DNA from: Caldisericota bacterium
Lineage (GTDB): Bacteria > Bipolaricaulota > Bipolaricaulia > Bipolaricaulales > Bipolaricaulaceae
Length of the DNA stretch: 9,798 bases
NCBI GenBank assembly: GCA_013151115.1
Contig: JAADIW010000084.1
Span: 1 to 9,798, forward strand
Direction: 5' to 3'
The notes under the pieces are model-generated. The model saw only the letters and a program-made list of their open reading frames with translations, had not been told where the DNA came from and searched no databases. A program made the translations under genes and the position numbers. Every line of letters begins with the position of its first letter. Position 1 is the stretch's first letter. Positions 1 to 6,445 of the stretch are shown here, one piece after another.

Positions 1-1
1 A

Positions 2-1540
2 TTCGGGAGGGAGGCGGCGGCCGAGGTGGCGGGCGTTTCCCTCCGCATCCTCGCGGCGTTGGTGGACAAGTCCCTCCTCACCCGGGGGCAAGGGGGTCGC
101 TACGGGCTCCACGAGCTCCTGCGGGGCTACGCCCTGGAGAGGCTGCGCGAGGACGAAGACGAGGAGCGCGAGGTCCTCGGACGACATTGCGCCTATTACG
201 CCGCGTTCGCCAAAACGCGTGCCGAGCGCCTGATCGGGGCGGACCAAGAGGCGGCGCTGGAGGAGTTGCGGGAGGACCACGGGAACCTGCGGGCGGCGTG
301 GGGATTCGCGCTCGGGGAGTTCGACGAGGGGGCCCTCGCGGGCCTGATCGACGGCCTCCACCGGTTCTACGAGATCGGGGGGCGGTTCCAGGAGGGGAAG
401 GAACTCTTCGCCGGGGCGATAGGGCCGCTGCGGGCCCGGGGCGAGGGGGGACTCATCCTGGCGAAGGTCCTCGTCCGGGCCGGGCGCTTCCTGCACGCGC
501 TCGGGGCCTCTCGGGAGGCGAGGCCCCTCGTCGAGGAGGGGCTGGCCCTGGCCCGGGGGCTCGGGGATGCCCGGGAGACCGCGTTCGCGCTCGCCTCCTT
601 GGGCGAGCTGGTGTCGTTCCTCGGGGACCATCCCGTGGCCGAGGGGCTCCTCCGGGAGGCGTTGGGGCTGTATCGGGAGCTCGGCGATCGCGCCGGGATC
701 GCGGCGGCCCTCAACGCGTTGGGGACGGTGGCGTGGAGACAGGGGAGGTACGAAGACGCGAAGGCGCTGTACCAAGAGGGCCTGGCCCTCGAGCGGGAGC
801 TCGGCGATCGCCGTGGGATGGCGCTTTCCCTCAACAACCTCGGCATCATTCACGGGCTACTCGGGGAGCTGGAGGAGGCCCGGGGTCTCTTCACCGAGGG
901 CCTCGCGATCAGCGAGGAGTTGGGCGATCTCCCCAGCATGTCGCGGTGCCTGAACAACCTCGGGGTGGTGGCGATGAAGTTGGGGGACCTCGAGCGGGCT
1001 AGGGCGTTCCACGAGCGGGGACTGGCGATCGAGAGGGAGACCGGCAACCGGGCCGGGATCGCCGGTTCGCTCAGCAATCTCGGGAACCTCGCCTACCGGA
1101 TGGGGGAGTACGGCGAGGCCAAGCGGCTGTACCGGGACAGCCTGCGCGTGCGGCGGGAGACCGGGGATTCCCTGGGGGAGATCATCTCCCTGATGAACTT
1201 GTGCGAGGTATGTTTCGCCGTGGGCGAAGAGGAAGAGGGGGTCGGCTACCTACGGGAGGGCCTGGGCCGGGCGCTGGAGGTCGGGGCCCACCCCCTGGTG
1301 TTGGGGTGTCTGGCCAAGCTGGCGGGGCATCTCATGCGTCGGGGGGAATGGGGCCGGGCGGCGGAGCTCCTGGGGTTGGTCCTCCACCATCCCGCGCTGG
1401 AGATCGACGCCAAAGAGGAGGTCGAGGATCTCCTGCCCAAGCTGAGGGACGCGATGTCGCCCGAGGAGCTCGAACGGGCGCTGGAGCGGGGGCGGGGCCT
1501 GGATCCCGAGGAAGTGGCCCGCGGTTTCCTGACCGACTGA
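2..1540 (+). CDS. C-terminal part of a STAND/NB-ARC-type regulatory ATPase with TPR repeats (5' truncated by window edge)
   Basis: The reading frame is open to the left edge, so the first 512 visible residues are only the C-terminal part. The internal GTG at 26 is not a convincing start: there is no ribosome site and the residues before it continue the same family. The opening stretch (FGREAAAEV...LAALVDKSLL...LHELLRGYALERL) matches the winged-helix segment that follows the NB-ARC/AAA ATPase of COG3903/AfsR-like signal-transduction ATPases (family knowledge). From about residue 187 to 430 come TPR units of 40 residues each, with recurring (L/T)G(D/N)..G..(A/S)L.NLG...G....A..L...GL. Such proteins are cytoplasmic: the TPR array senses a partner or ligand and the ATPase switches an effector domain, often DNA-binding or a protein kinase, at the N-terminus. 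That effector is outside the window, so the output is unknown. The next gene converges on it and is not in an operon with it. Confidence 0.85.
   Translation, partial: FGREAAAEVAGVSLRILAALVDKSLLTRGQGGRYGLHELLRGYALERLREDEDEEREVLGRHCAYYAAFAKTRAERLIGADQEAALEELREDHGNLRAAWGFALGEFDEGALAGLIDGLHRFYEIGGRFQEGKELFAGAIGPLRARGEGGLILAKVLVRAGRFLHALGASREARPLVEEGLALARGLGDARETAFALASLGELVSFLGDHPVAEGLLREALGLYRELGDRAGIAAALNALGTVAWRQGRYEDAKALYQEGLALERELGDRRGMALSLNNLGIIHGLLGELEEARGLFTEGLAISEELGDLPSMSRCLNNLGVVAMKLGDLERARAFHERGLAIERETGNRAGIAGSLSNLGNLAYRMGEYGEAKRLYRDSLRVRRETGDSLGEIISLMNLCEVCFAVGEEEEGVGYLREGLGRALEVGAHPLVLGCLAKLAGHLMRRGEWGRAAELLGLVLHHPALEIDAKEEVEDLLPKLRDAMSPEELERALERGRGLDPEEVARGFLTD
561..1280 (+). repeat. 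Six TPR-encoding units in exact 120-nt register
   Basis: The same phase point, encoding (L/T)G(D/N), recurs at 561, 681, 801, 921, 1041 and 1161, and a degenerate seventh (VGA) follows at 1281. Every unit is therefore exactly 120 nt (40 codons) with no indel. Units starting at 681 and 801 also share nucleotide sequence across the junction (CGGGAGCTCGGCGATCGC at 674-691 and 794-811). This is a coding repeat inside the TPR protein, not a mobile or intergenic repeat. Confidence 0.85.
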
Positions 1541-1593
1541 GCCCACTAATCCCCGCGCTCAACTTCCGATGTATCGGAGCTTCCCCAGCTCCA

Positions 1594-2415
1594 TCAGGGC
1601 CCCGGGTCATCGGGCGACGGTTCGTCGGGCGGGGGTCCCGGGTCATCATCGGGCGGCGGTTCATCCGGGGGCGGTCCATCATCCGGAGGTGGCCCGTCAT
1701 CGGGCGGCGGTTCGTCCATCGATGAGCCGGTGTCGTCGGGCGGTGGCATGTCTTCCTCGGGGGGAGGCCCCTCTTCCTCGGGCGGGGCGGCCTCGTCTGG
1801 GGGTGGGCCTTCGTCCGGTGGCGGTTCCCCGTCCGGCGGGGCGGCCTCGTCCGGCGGTGCCTCATCGGGGGGAGGCCCTTCGTCCGGCGGAATCCCGTCG
1901 TCGGGCCCAAGGGTCTCCTCAGCGATCTCCTCGGCGATCTCCACGATCTCCTCCGGGTCCAATTCGTCCCCGGCGCGTAGGGCCTCGATCGCCTCCGGGT
2001 CGAGCCCGATCTCCTGGAGGAGCTCCCGGGGCACCCCCTGGACCCCCCGCTCCTCCGCCCGGGCCCGGAGCTCGCGCGCCAACGCGGCCACCCGCTCCCC
2101 GAATTCGTCCGTCGAGATCCCCCCGCCCAGGAAGGCCCGGCGGGCCTCGGCGAACCCCTCCGACATTCGATCGAGCGTCTCCGCCGGCACCCCCTGGTCC
2201 CGCAGGAACGAGATCAACCGGTCCATGAAGCCCGCGATGGCCGTGGCCACGGTCTCCCGGCCCGCTTCCTCGGACGAAGCGATCATCCGCATCAACTCCA
2301 GCACGGGTTGGAATGCCAACAGGTCCTCCTGTTTCCAGGTGGAGGTGGTCTTCCAGGTGGACTGGGGGGCGAGGAAAAGGGCCACGAGCGCGACCGTCCA
2401 CAGCTTCCTCCGCAT
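1594..2415 (-). CDS. Exported or membrane-anchored protein with long acidic Pro/Asp/Glu-rich C-terminal tail
   Basis: A 273-aa protein that I do not recognise. The start is set at the ATG at 2415 (MRRKLW), because GGAGGTGAG lies 5 nt upstream. An in-frame GTG at 2433 is rejected because it would place that ribosome site inside the coding sequence. The N-terminus is a typical signal peptide or anchor: RRK followed by LWTVALVALFLA, with no clear AXA cleavage site. Residues about 28-170 look helical and charged (LLAFQPVLELMRMIASSEEA, RVAALARELRARAEERG, then the acidic EEIVEIAEEIAEE), with possible coiled-coil or amphipathic segments. Residues about 170-273 are a low-complexity tail of PPPDE/PPPDD units with no Lys or Arg at all. 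The tail should be disordered and strongly negative, perhaps as a spacer, cation binder or envelope interaction surface (inference). It is the only gene in its own transcription unit, downstream of the operon terminator and convergent with the TPR gene. Confidence 0.75.
   Translation of the reverse strand: MRRKLWTVALVALFLAPQSTWKTTSTWKQEDLLAFQPVLELMRMIASSEEAGRETVATAIAGFMDRLISFLRDQGVPAETLDRMSEGFAEARRAFLGGGISTDEFGERVAALARELRARAEERGVQGVPRELLQEIGLDPEAIEALRAGDELDPEEIVEIAEEIAEETLGPDDGIPPDEGPPPDEAPPDEAAPPDGEPPPDEGPPPDEAAPPEEEGPPPEEDMPPPDDTGSSMDEPPPDDGPPPDDGPPPDEPPPDDDPGPPPDEPSPDDPGP
1600..1905 (-). repeat. Low-complexity repeat encoding the PPPDE/PPPDD tail
   Basis: Degenerate 12-18-nt units encode P-P-P-D-D/E-G/E/A. 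On the plus strand they appear as recurring TCATCGGGCGGCGGTTC-like and TCGTCCGGCGG-like blocks. Unit length and codon choice vary, so this is a diverged simple repeat that could expand or contract by slippage. It lies entirely within the 3' third of the acidic-tail gene. Confidence 0.75.
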
Positions 2416-2447
2416 TTGCCTCACCTCCCACACGTAACTTTTGCATA

Positions 2448-2477
2448 ACTATAATCCCGCGGCGGGGCCCCGGGCAA
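2448..2477 (-). promoter_or_regulatory. Possible sigma70-like promoter for the acidic-tail protein
   Basis: Read on the minus strand, TTGCCC (2472-2477) and TATAGT (2448-2453) are separated by 18 nt, about 33 nt before the ATG at 2415. The -35-like hexamer sits in the loop of a perfect GC-rich inverted repeat (2465-2484), which weakens the case. An AT-rich island in very GC-rich DNA is the main support. Confidence 0.35.
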
Positions 2478-2484
2478 GGGGCCC
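2465..2484. repeat. Perfect 7-bp GC-rich inverted repeat between terminator and downstream gene
   Basis: GGGCCCC, a 6-nt loop, then GGGGCCC. It lies just beyond the operon terminator (2509-2545) in the direction of transcription and has no T-run of its own. It could strengthen termination or mRNA 3'-end stability; the function is inferred only from position. Confidence 0.5.
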
Positions 2485-2508
2485 GGAGCCCGCGTCGTCC
2501 TGGAGCGC

Positions 2509-2545
2509 AAAAAAACGGGCCCCCCGTACATCGCCGGAGGGCCCG
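2509..2545 (-). terminator. Intrinsic terminator of the gntR-arcC-carbamoyltransferase operon
   Basis: On the minus strand CGGGCCCTCCG (2545-2535) pairs with CGGGGGGCCCG (2526-2516) in an 11-bp stem containing one G-U pair. The loop is 8 nt and seven consecutive T (2515-2509) follow. It starts about 25 nt after the stop codon of the last carbamoyltransferase gene. This is a textbook Rho-independent terminator and closes the operon. Confidence 0.92.
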
Positions 2546-2570
2546 CCCCTCCTCTGTCCGGGGTCCGGGG

Positions 2571-3602
2571 TCAGCCCTTGAGGCGTCCGCCCATGGTGAG
2601 GGCCAGGATCGCTTTCTGCACGTGGAGACGGTTCTCGGCCTGATCGTAGATGAAGGAGAGATCGGGATCGTCGCAGATCTCGGGGTCGGCCTCGTTCCCC
2701 CGATCCACCGGCATCACGTGCATGAGGTAGCCGGGCTTGCACAGCTCCCGTTGGCGCTTCACCGTGTACTTCCAGTCGATGTACTTCTGCGCCAGCTTTA
2801 TCTCCTCTTCCTTCCCGATCTCGTAGCGGCGCGGCGACATCCAGTTCCGCGGGAAGACCACCACCGCCCCCCTGAGGGCGTCGTCCAACTCCTGGGTGAC
2901 CTCGAACCGTCCCCCGCTCTCCTCGGCGTACTTGCCGGTGAGCTCGATGATCTCGCGGTCCAGTTCGTATTCCTTGGGGTGGGCGAGCACCACCTCCATC
3001 CCGAAGCGGGCGGCGATGAGGAGCTCCGATTGCACCGAGCCCCACGAGCGCACCCAGGGGGAGTACGCCCACATGATCACGTATTTCACGCCCCTGAGGT
3101 CCCCGAGCTTCTCCTTCAGGGTGTAGATGTCGGTGAGGGCCTGACAAGGGTGATAGACGTCCGAGGCCATGTTGATGATCGGGACCTCGGCGTACTTGGC
3201 CATACGGTACATGATCTCGGTCCCCTCGCCGTAGCGGGAGACCTTATCCTCGAGGAGCCGGATCCCGATCCCATCGGCATAACGGGCCATCACCTTAGCG
3301 GTGTCCTTGATCGTCTCCCCGGCCCCGGGCCGGTCCTCGAGGGAGAGCCTCAGGGTCGAGGCGTCGATGTACTGGGCGTGCCCCCCGAGCTGGGTCATGG
3401 CCGTCTCGAAGGAGAGCCGGGTCCGGGTGGAGGTGTTGAAGAAGAGCATGAGGAAGGTCTTATCCTTCAAAGGGTAGTGGGGGACGCCCTCGTAATGGAG
3501 GGCCTTGAGGTGATCGGTCACCTGGAGGACGATGCGGAGTTCCTCGTCGGTCCAGTCCTTGATGGAGATGAGATCCCTGCCCGCGAGCTCGAACCAGCTC
3601 AT
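2571..3602 (-). CDS. Divergent knotted carbamoyltransferase paralogue (YgeW / N-acetylornithine carbamoyltransferase group) with altered active-site motifs
   Basis: 343 aa, ATG at 3602 with AAGGAGG about 4 nt upstream. Both transcarbamylase domains are present. The carbamoyl-phosphate motif S-T-R-T-R is at 58-62 in NTSTRTRLSFE, HPCQALTD is at 151-158, and the C-terminal AENRLHVQKAILAL is typical of the N-acetylornithine enzyme. In place of the ornithine transcarbamylase GDGNNV segment it has VIMWAYSPWVRSWG (175-188). W-A-Y-S/H-P marks the knotted AOTC/SOTC/YgeW clade (family knowledge). Three otherwise important positions are changed. HCLP is HVMP (295-298). The KSW lysine (Lys252 of Xanthomonas AOTC, from memory) is Arg in PRNW (251-254). 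The NME glutamate (Glu144 of AOTC) is Ala in NMASDVYHPCQ. The KPL of the proline loop is also missing. It may use another substrate or act as a partner subunit of the paralogue 61 bp upstream. It is the last gene before the terminator. Ordinary anabolic ArgF is unlikely. Confidence 0.85.
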   Translation of the reverse strand: MSWFELAGRDLISIKDWTDEELRIVLQVTDHLKALHYEGVPHYPLKDKTFLMLFFNTSTRTRLSFETAMTQLGGHAQYIDASTLRLSLEDRPGAGETIKDTAKVMARYADGIGIRLLEDKVSRYGEGTEIMYRMAKYAEVPIINMASDVYHPCQALTDIYTLKEKLGDLRGVKYVIMWAYSPWVRSWGSVQSELLIAARFGMEVVLAHPKEYELDREIIELTGKYAEESGGRFEVTQELDDALRGAVVVFPRNWMSPRRYEIGKEEEIKLAQKYIDWKYTVKRQRELCKPGYLMHVMPVDRGNEADPEICDDPDLSFIYDQAENRLHVQKAILALTMGGRLKG

Positions 3603-3663
3603 TTTCCCTCCTTTCGTCGATGGGTTCCCGTTGCCCCGCCGATCACCCGTGACAGGCCATTCA

Positions 3664-4695
3664 TCACAGGATCAGCGCCAAGAGGCCCTTCTGGGCGTGG
3701 AGACGGTTCCCGGCCTCCTCGAACACCACGGAGTTCGGCCCGTCGATCACCTCGTCGGTGACCTCCATTCCCCGGTCGGCGGGGAGACAGTGCATGTAGA
3801 TAGCGCCGTTGGTGAGCTCCATCTTCTCCTTGGTGGTGATCCAGTGCTTGTTGGCCTCGAATAGGGCCTTGGCCTTTTCGGGGTCCATAGGGCCGGAGCC
3901 GTCGGTGGGCTGGACCGTCCAGGACTTGGGGTACACCACATCGGCGTCCTTGAACGCCTCGTCCATATCGTGGACGAGCTCGAAGGAACCACCGTACCGC
4001 TTCACGTTCTTCTCCACGAAGTTGAGGACGTTGGGGTCGAGGTCGAAGCCCTTGGGGTGGGCGAGGGTGATCTCCATCCCGAAGAAGCTGGCGGCGATGA
4101 TGGCCGACTGGGGCACCGCCAAGGGCTTCTCCACCGAGCCGGAATAGGCCCAGGACATCACGAACTTCTTCCCCCGGAGTTCCCCGAGCTTCTCGATCAT
4201 CACCATGAGGTCGGCCAGGGCCTGGCAGGGGTGGTACATGTCGTCCTCCATGTTGATCACGGGGATCCGGGCCCAACGGGCGAACTCCCGGATGAGGAGG
4301 TTGCCCTTGCCGTACATCCAGCCTGTCTTGGACCCATAGATGCGGATCGCGATCCCGTGGCCCATCTCCGACAGCACCCGGGCCACGTCGGAGACGCGCT
4401 CGGTGGTGTAGGCCACCTCCTCGCCGGGGAGGGCGGGGGTGTAGACCGCGCCCGGCTGGAGGAAGATGGCGTGGCCCCCGAGCTGCTGCATCCCCACCTC
4501 GAACGAGTTCCGCGTACGCAGCGACGTGTTGTAGAAGAGCATGAACAGCGTCTTCCCGTCGAGGAGCTTGTGGGGCTCGCCCCGGATGAGCTTGCGCTTG
4601 AGGTCGAAAGCGGTGTCGAGGATGGTCTCGATCTCCTCACGATCGAGCTCCATCAACGTGATGAAATCCCTGCCCCTGAGATCGGTACTCGCCAT
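3664..4695 (-). CDS. Knotted carbamoyltransferase, YgeW-like / N-acetylornithine-carbamoyltransferase-like
   Basis: 343 aa, ATG at 4695 with AAGGAGG 4-5 nt upstream. Visible motifs, in order: S-L-R-T-R at 58-62 (carbamoyl-phosphate site; Leu or Met here is usual in AOTC/SOTC rather than OTC), LQPG at 79-82 as in AOTC, NMEDDMYHPCQALAD at 148-162, and WAYSGSVEKPLAVPQ at 182-196. The last is very close to the WAYSPSYGKPLSVPQ segment I recall for E. coli YgeW and forms the proline-rich loop of the knotted fold. VVYPKSW is at 253-259 and HCLPAD at 302-307. At the place of the carboxylated lysine of Xanthomonas AOTC (HCLP+6) there is Glu, so strict AOTC function is doubtful. YgeW lies beside diaminopropionate ammonia-lyase and a carbamate kinase in E. 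coli and its substrate is unsettled. Next to arcC, carbamoyl transfer to or from an amine, probably catabolic, is the best inference. It starts 39 nt after arcC, in the same operon. Confidence 0.88.
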   Translation of the reverse strand: MASTDLRGRDFITLMELDREEIETILDTAFDLKRKLIRGEPHKLLDGKTLFMLFYNTSLRTRNSFEVGMQQLGGHAIFLQPGAVYTPALPGEEVAYTTERVSDVARVLSEMGHGIAIRIYGSKTGWMYGKGNLLIREFARWARIPVINMEDDMYHPCQALADLMVMIEKLGELRGKKFVMSWAYSGSVEKPLAVPQSAIIAASFFGMEITLAHPKGFDLDPNVLNFVEKNVKRYGGSFELVHDMDEAFKDADVVYPKSWTVQPTDGSGPMDPEKAKALFEANKHWITTKEKMELTNGAIYMHCLPADRGMEVTDEVIDGPNSVVFEEAGNRLHAQKGLLALIL

Positions 4696-4717
4696 TTCCC
4701 CTCCTTTTTTCGAACGC

Positions 4718-4747
4718 CCGTGACGCGTTACGCCTCACCCGTCACGG
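4718..4747 (-). other. Intercistronic inverted repeat overlapping the arcC stop codon
   Basis: CCGTGACG (4718-4725) and CGTCACGG (4740-4747) form a perfect 8-bp inverted repeat with a 14-nt loop, spanning the TGA of arcC (4735-4737) and the start of the arcC-carbamoyltransferase gap. A T-run does not follow, so it is not a standard terminator. It may be an mRNA processing or stability hairpin setting relative expression. A related TCACCCGT word recurs in the next intercistronic gap at 3643-3650. Confidence 0.5.
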
Positions 4748-5688
4748 ACGATCTGGGTGCCGGCCTTTCCCTCCAGGATCTCCACCGCCTGGAAGAGGTG
4801 GCCGATGGCCGCCCTCTCGCCGCCCGCTTCCACGAACCGTACCGCGGCGCGCACCTTGGGCTCCATGGAGCCCTTCTTGAAGTGCCCCTCGGCGAGATAC
4901 CGGCGGGCCTCGGCGACCGTCATGCGGTCGATGGGGGCCTCGCCCGGCTGGCCGAAGTTAAGCATCACCTTCTCCACGTCGGTGAGGATGAGGAACACGT
5001 CCGCCCCCACCTCCGCGGCGAGGCGCTGTCCCGCGAGGTCCTTGTCGATCACCGCCTCCACCCCACGGAGCCGGCCGTCCTCGCGCACCACCGGGATCCC
5101 GCCGCCGCCGGAGGCGATGACGATGGCCCGGCTCTCCACCAGGGCCTTGATGGCGTCGCGTTCGACGATCCCCTTGGGATCGGGGGAGGGAACCACCCGC
5201 CGCCAGCCGCGGCCGGCGTCCTCCACGATATGCCATCCCTTCTCGATCCGGAGCCGCCTCGCCTCCTCCTCCGTGTAGAACGGCCCCACGGGTTTCGTGG
5301 GGTTCTGGAACGCGGGGTCCCCCTTGTCCACGAGGACCTGGGTCACTACGGTGGCGATGGGGATATCGCCGCGTCCCTCGCGGTCGAGGATGTTGTGGAG
5401 GGTCTGCTGGATCATGTAGCCGATGAGGCCCTGGGTCTGGGCCCCGCAGGCGTCCATGGGCATGGGGGGGACGATCTCCTTGGCGGCGTCCTGCTGTAGG
5501 AGCAAGTTCCCCACCTGGGGGCCGTTGCCGTGGGTGATCACCAGGCGCCACTTGCCGGAGAGGACCATCTGGGCGAGCTGCTCACAGGCCCGCTGGACGT
5601 TCCGCAATTGCTCCTCGAACGTCCCCTTCTGGCCGCGTTGCAGGATCGCGTTGCCCCCGAGCGCGACGACGACCGTCTTCTTGTCCAC
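4735..5688 (-). CDS. arcC: Carbamate kinase
   Basis: Carbamate kinase (amino acid kinase family) transfers phosphate from carbamoyl phosphate to ADP, giving ATP, CO2 and NH3; it is cytoplasmic. The chosen start is the GTG at 5688 (protein MDKKTVVVALGGNAI, 317 aa, normal for the family), because AAGGAGG lies 6 nt upstream. The ATG at 5694 directly abuts that site, and the ATG at 5715 would overlap the upstream gene's stop codon. Motifs: GGNAI at 11-15, THGNGPQVGNLL at 52-63, VTQVLVDKGDPAFQNPTKPVGPFY in the middle (the TQ.xVD and N-P-T-K-P-I/V-G-P family segment), ASGGGGIPV, AVIDKDLAG, LTDVEKVMLNFG, and GSMEPKVRAA near the C-terminus. These give a complete, apparently intact active site. It lies 16 nt after the regulator gene and 39 nt before the first carbamoyltransferase, so the three enzymes are surely co-transcribed. 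This supports ATP-yielding breakdown of a carbamoylated compound rather than arginine synthesis. Confidence 0.96.
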   Translation of the reverse strand: MDKKTVVVALGGNAILQRGQKGTFEEQLRNVQRACEQLAQMVLSGKWRLVITHGNGPQVGNLLLQQDAAKEIVPPMPMDACGAQTQGLIGYMIQQTLHNILDREGRGDIPIATVVTQVLVDKGDPAFQNPTKPVGPFYTEEEARRLRIEKGWHIVEDAGRGWRRVVPSPDPKGIVERDAIKALVESRAIVIASGGGGIPVVREDGRLRGVEAVIDKDLAGQRLAAEVGADVFLILTDVEKVMLNFGQPGEAPIDRMTVAEARRYLAEGHFKKGSMEPKVRAAVRFVEAGGERAAIGHLFQAVEILEGKAGTQIVRDG

Positions 5689-5704
5689 CCGCATCCTCCT
5701 TTCC

Positions 5705-6445
5705 CTACGCCTCATACACCTTTCGCATCCGGTCCCAATGGCTCTTCATCCTCCGGGCCGCCGCCCGGGCATCCCCGGCGGCGATGGCCTCGAGCACCTT
5801 GCCGTGTATCTCCGCCACCCGCTCGAGCTCCTTGGGGGTGCGCATGTAGAAGTTGTGCGTGAACTCCCGGTAAAGCTTCTGGTCCATGGTCTCCACCAGG
5901 AGCTTCATCACCGCCACGATCAGCCGGTTGTGGGTGGCCTCGGCGAGGGCGCAGTGGAACTCCTTATCGAGGGCGAAGTAGTTCTCGAACGCGTCCGCCC
6001 GGGCGAAGGAGAGCATGGCCTCGTAGATCTCGCGCATCCTGGCCACGTCGTCCGGGGTGGCGTGGCGGGCCGCCAGGGAGGCGACCACGGGATCGAACGC
6101 GCCGCGGGCCTCGATGATCTCCAGACACCCCGCCTCGGATTCCAACACCACCAGCGGCTCCGCTTCCTCCTCGCCCACGGGGCTCCGGCGCACGAAGTTC
6201 CCACGGCCCACCCGGGCCTCCACGATCCCCACCGCCTCCAGCGCCGCCAACGCCTCGCGCACGGAGGCCCGGGATACCCCCATGAGCTCGGCCAGTTCCT
6301 TCTCCGAGGGGAGCCGCTCGCCCACCTTGAAGATACCGTCCTTGATGAGGCGGATGATCTGCTCGGCCACCTGGGACGAGACCTTGGTGGGACGCACGGG
6401 ATGCACGAACTGCGACATATCCTCGCGGATAGGTTTGGCAGTCAT
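5705..6445 (-). CDS. GntR-family transcriptional regulator, FadR/FCD subfamily
   Basis: 246 aa from the ATG at 6445. The N-terminal winged HTH is at about residues 21-87 (KVSSQVAEQIIRLIKDG, then GERLPSEKELAELMGVSRASVREAL, then GRGNFV). The C-terminal all-helical FCD ligand domain is at about 105-240. The four FCD metal ligands are present: D160 and H164 in LDKEFH, H214 in AEIHGK, and H236 in KSHWDR. Such regulators bind carboxylate-type metabolites, often with a divalent metal, and usually repress their own operon. The open frame continues upstream to 6739, but that extension is compositionally odd and contains the promoter, so it is rejected. The ATG at 6445 has no SD and lies only a few nt after the predicted transcription start, implying a nearly leaderless mRNA. 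The alternative ATG at 6418 (MSQFVHPVRPTK, 237 aa) has GAGG only 2 nt before it. It is the first gene of the operon with arcC and the carbamoyltransferases. Confidence 0.92.
   Translation of the reverse strand: MTAKPIREDMSQFVHPVRPTKVSSQVAEQIIRLIKDGIFKVGERLPSEKELAELMGVSRASVREALAALEAVGIVEARVGRGNFVRRSPVGEEEAEPLVVLESEAGCLEIIEARGAFDPVVASLAARHATPDDVARMREIYEAMLSFARADAFENYFALDKEFHCALAEATHNRLIVAVMKLLVETMDQKLYREFTHNFYMRTPKELERVAEIHGKVLEAIAAGDARAAARRMKSHWDRMRKVYEA

Noticed and set aside
1561..1580. Small inverted repeat (CCGAT/ATCGG) between the convergent TPR and acidic-tail genes as a terminator
   Set aside because: The loop is only 2 nt, the stem is short, and neither strand has a following T-run.
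2448..2456. Plus-strand TATAAT-like hexamer (CTATAATC) as a plus-strand promoter
   Set aside because: No -35 at proper spacing and only antisense sequence downstream; better explained as part of the AT-rich promoter region of the minus-strand gene.
2571..3602. Calling this gene ordinary ornithine carbamoyltransferase (argF)
   Set aside because: The GDGNNV/SMG ornithine-binding elements are absent and the WAYSP knotted-clade segment is present instead; HCLP is HVMP.
2313..3761. Long plus-strand open frame (about 480 codons) opposite the first carbamoyltransferase
   Set aside because: It is antisense to a clearly recognisable enzyme gene, has a His/Leu/Glu/Gly-rich product with no family resemblance, and has no SD. 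It is a GC-bias shadow frame.
3970..5499. Long plus-strand open frame (about 509 codons) opposite the second carbamoyltransferase and arcC
   Set aside because: It spans two genes and their gap on the opposite strand, and its product is low-complexity (HHEVGQGLAGVVHVVLH type). It is a shadow of the two genes' codon structure.
5689..5715. Alternative arcC starts at 5715 or 5694
   Set aside because: The ATG at 5694 directly abuts the AAGGAGG ribosome site and the ATG at 5715 precedes that site and overlaps the upstream stop. The GTG at 5688 has correct 6-nt spacing and matches the family's N-terminus.
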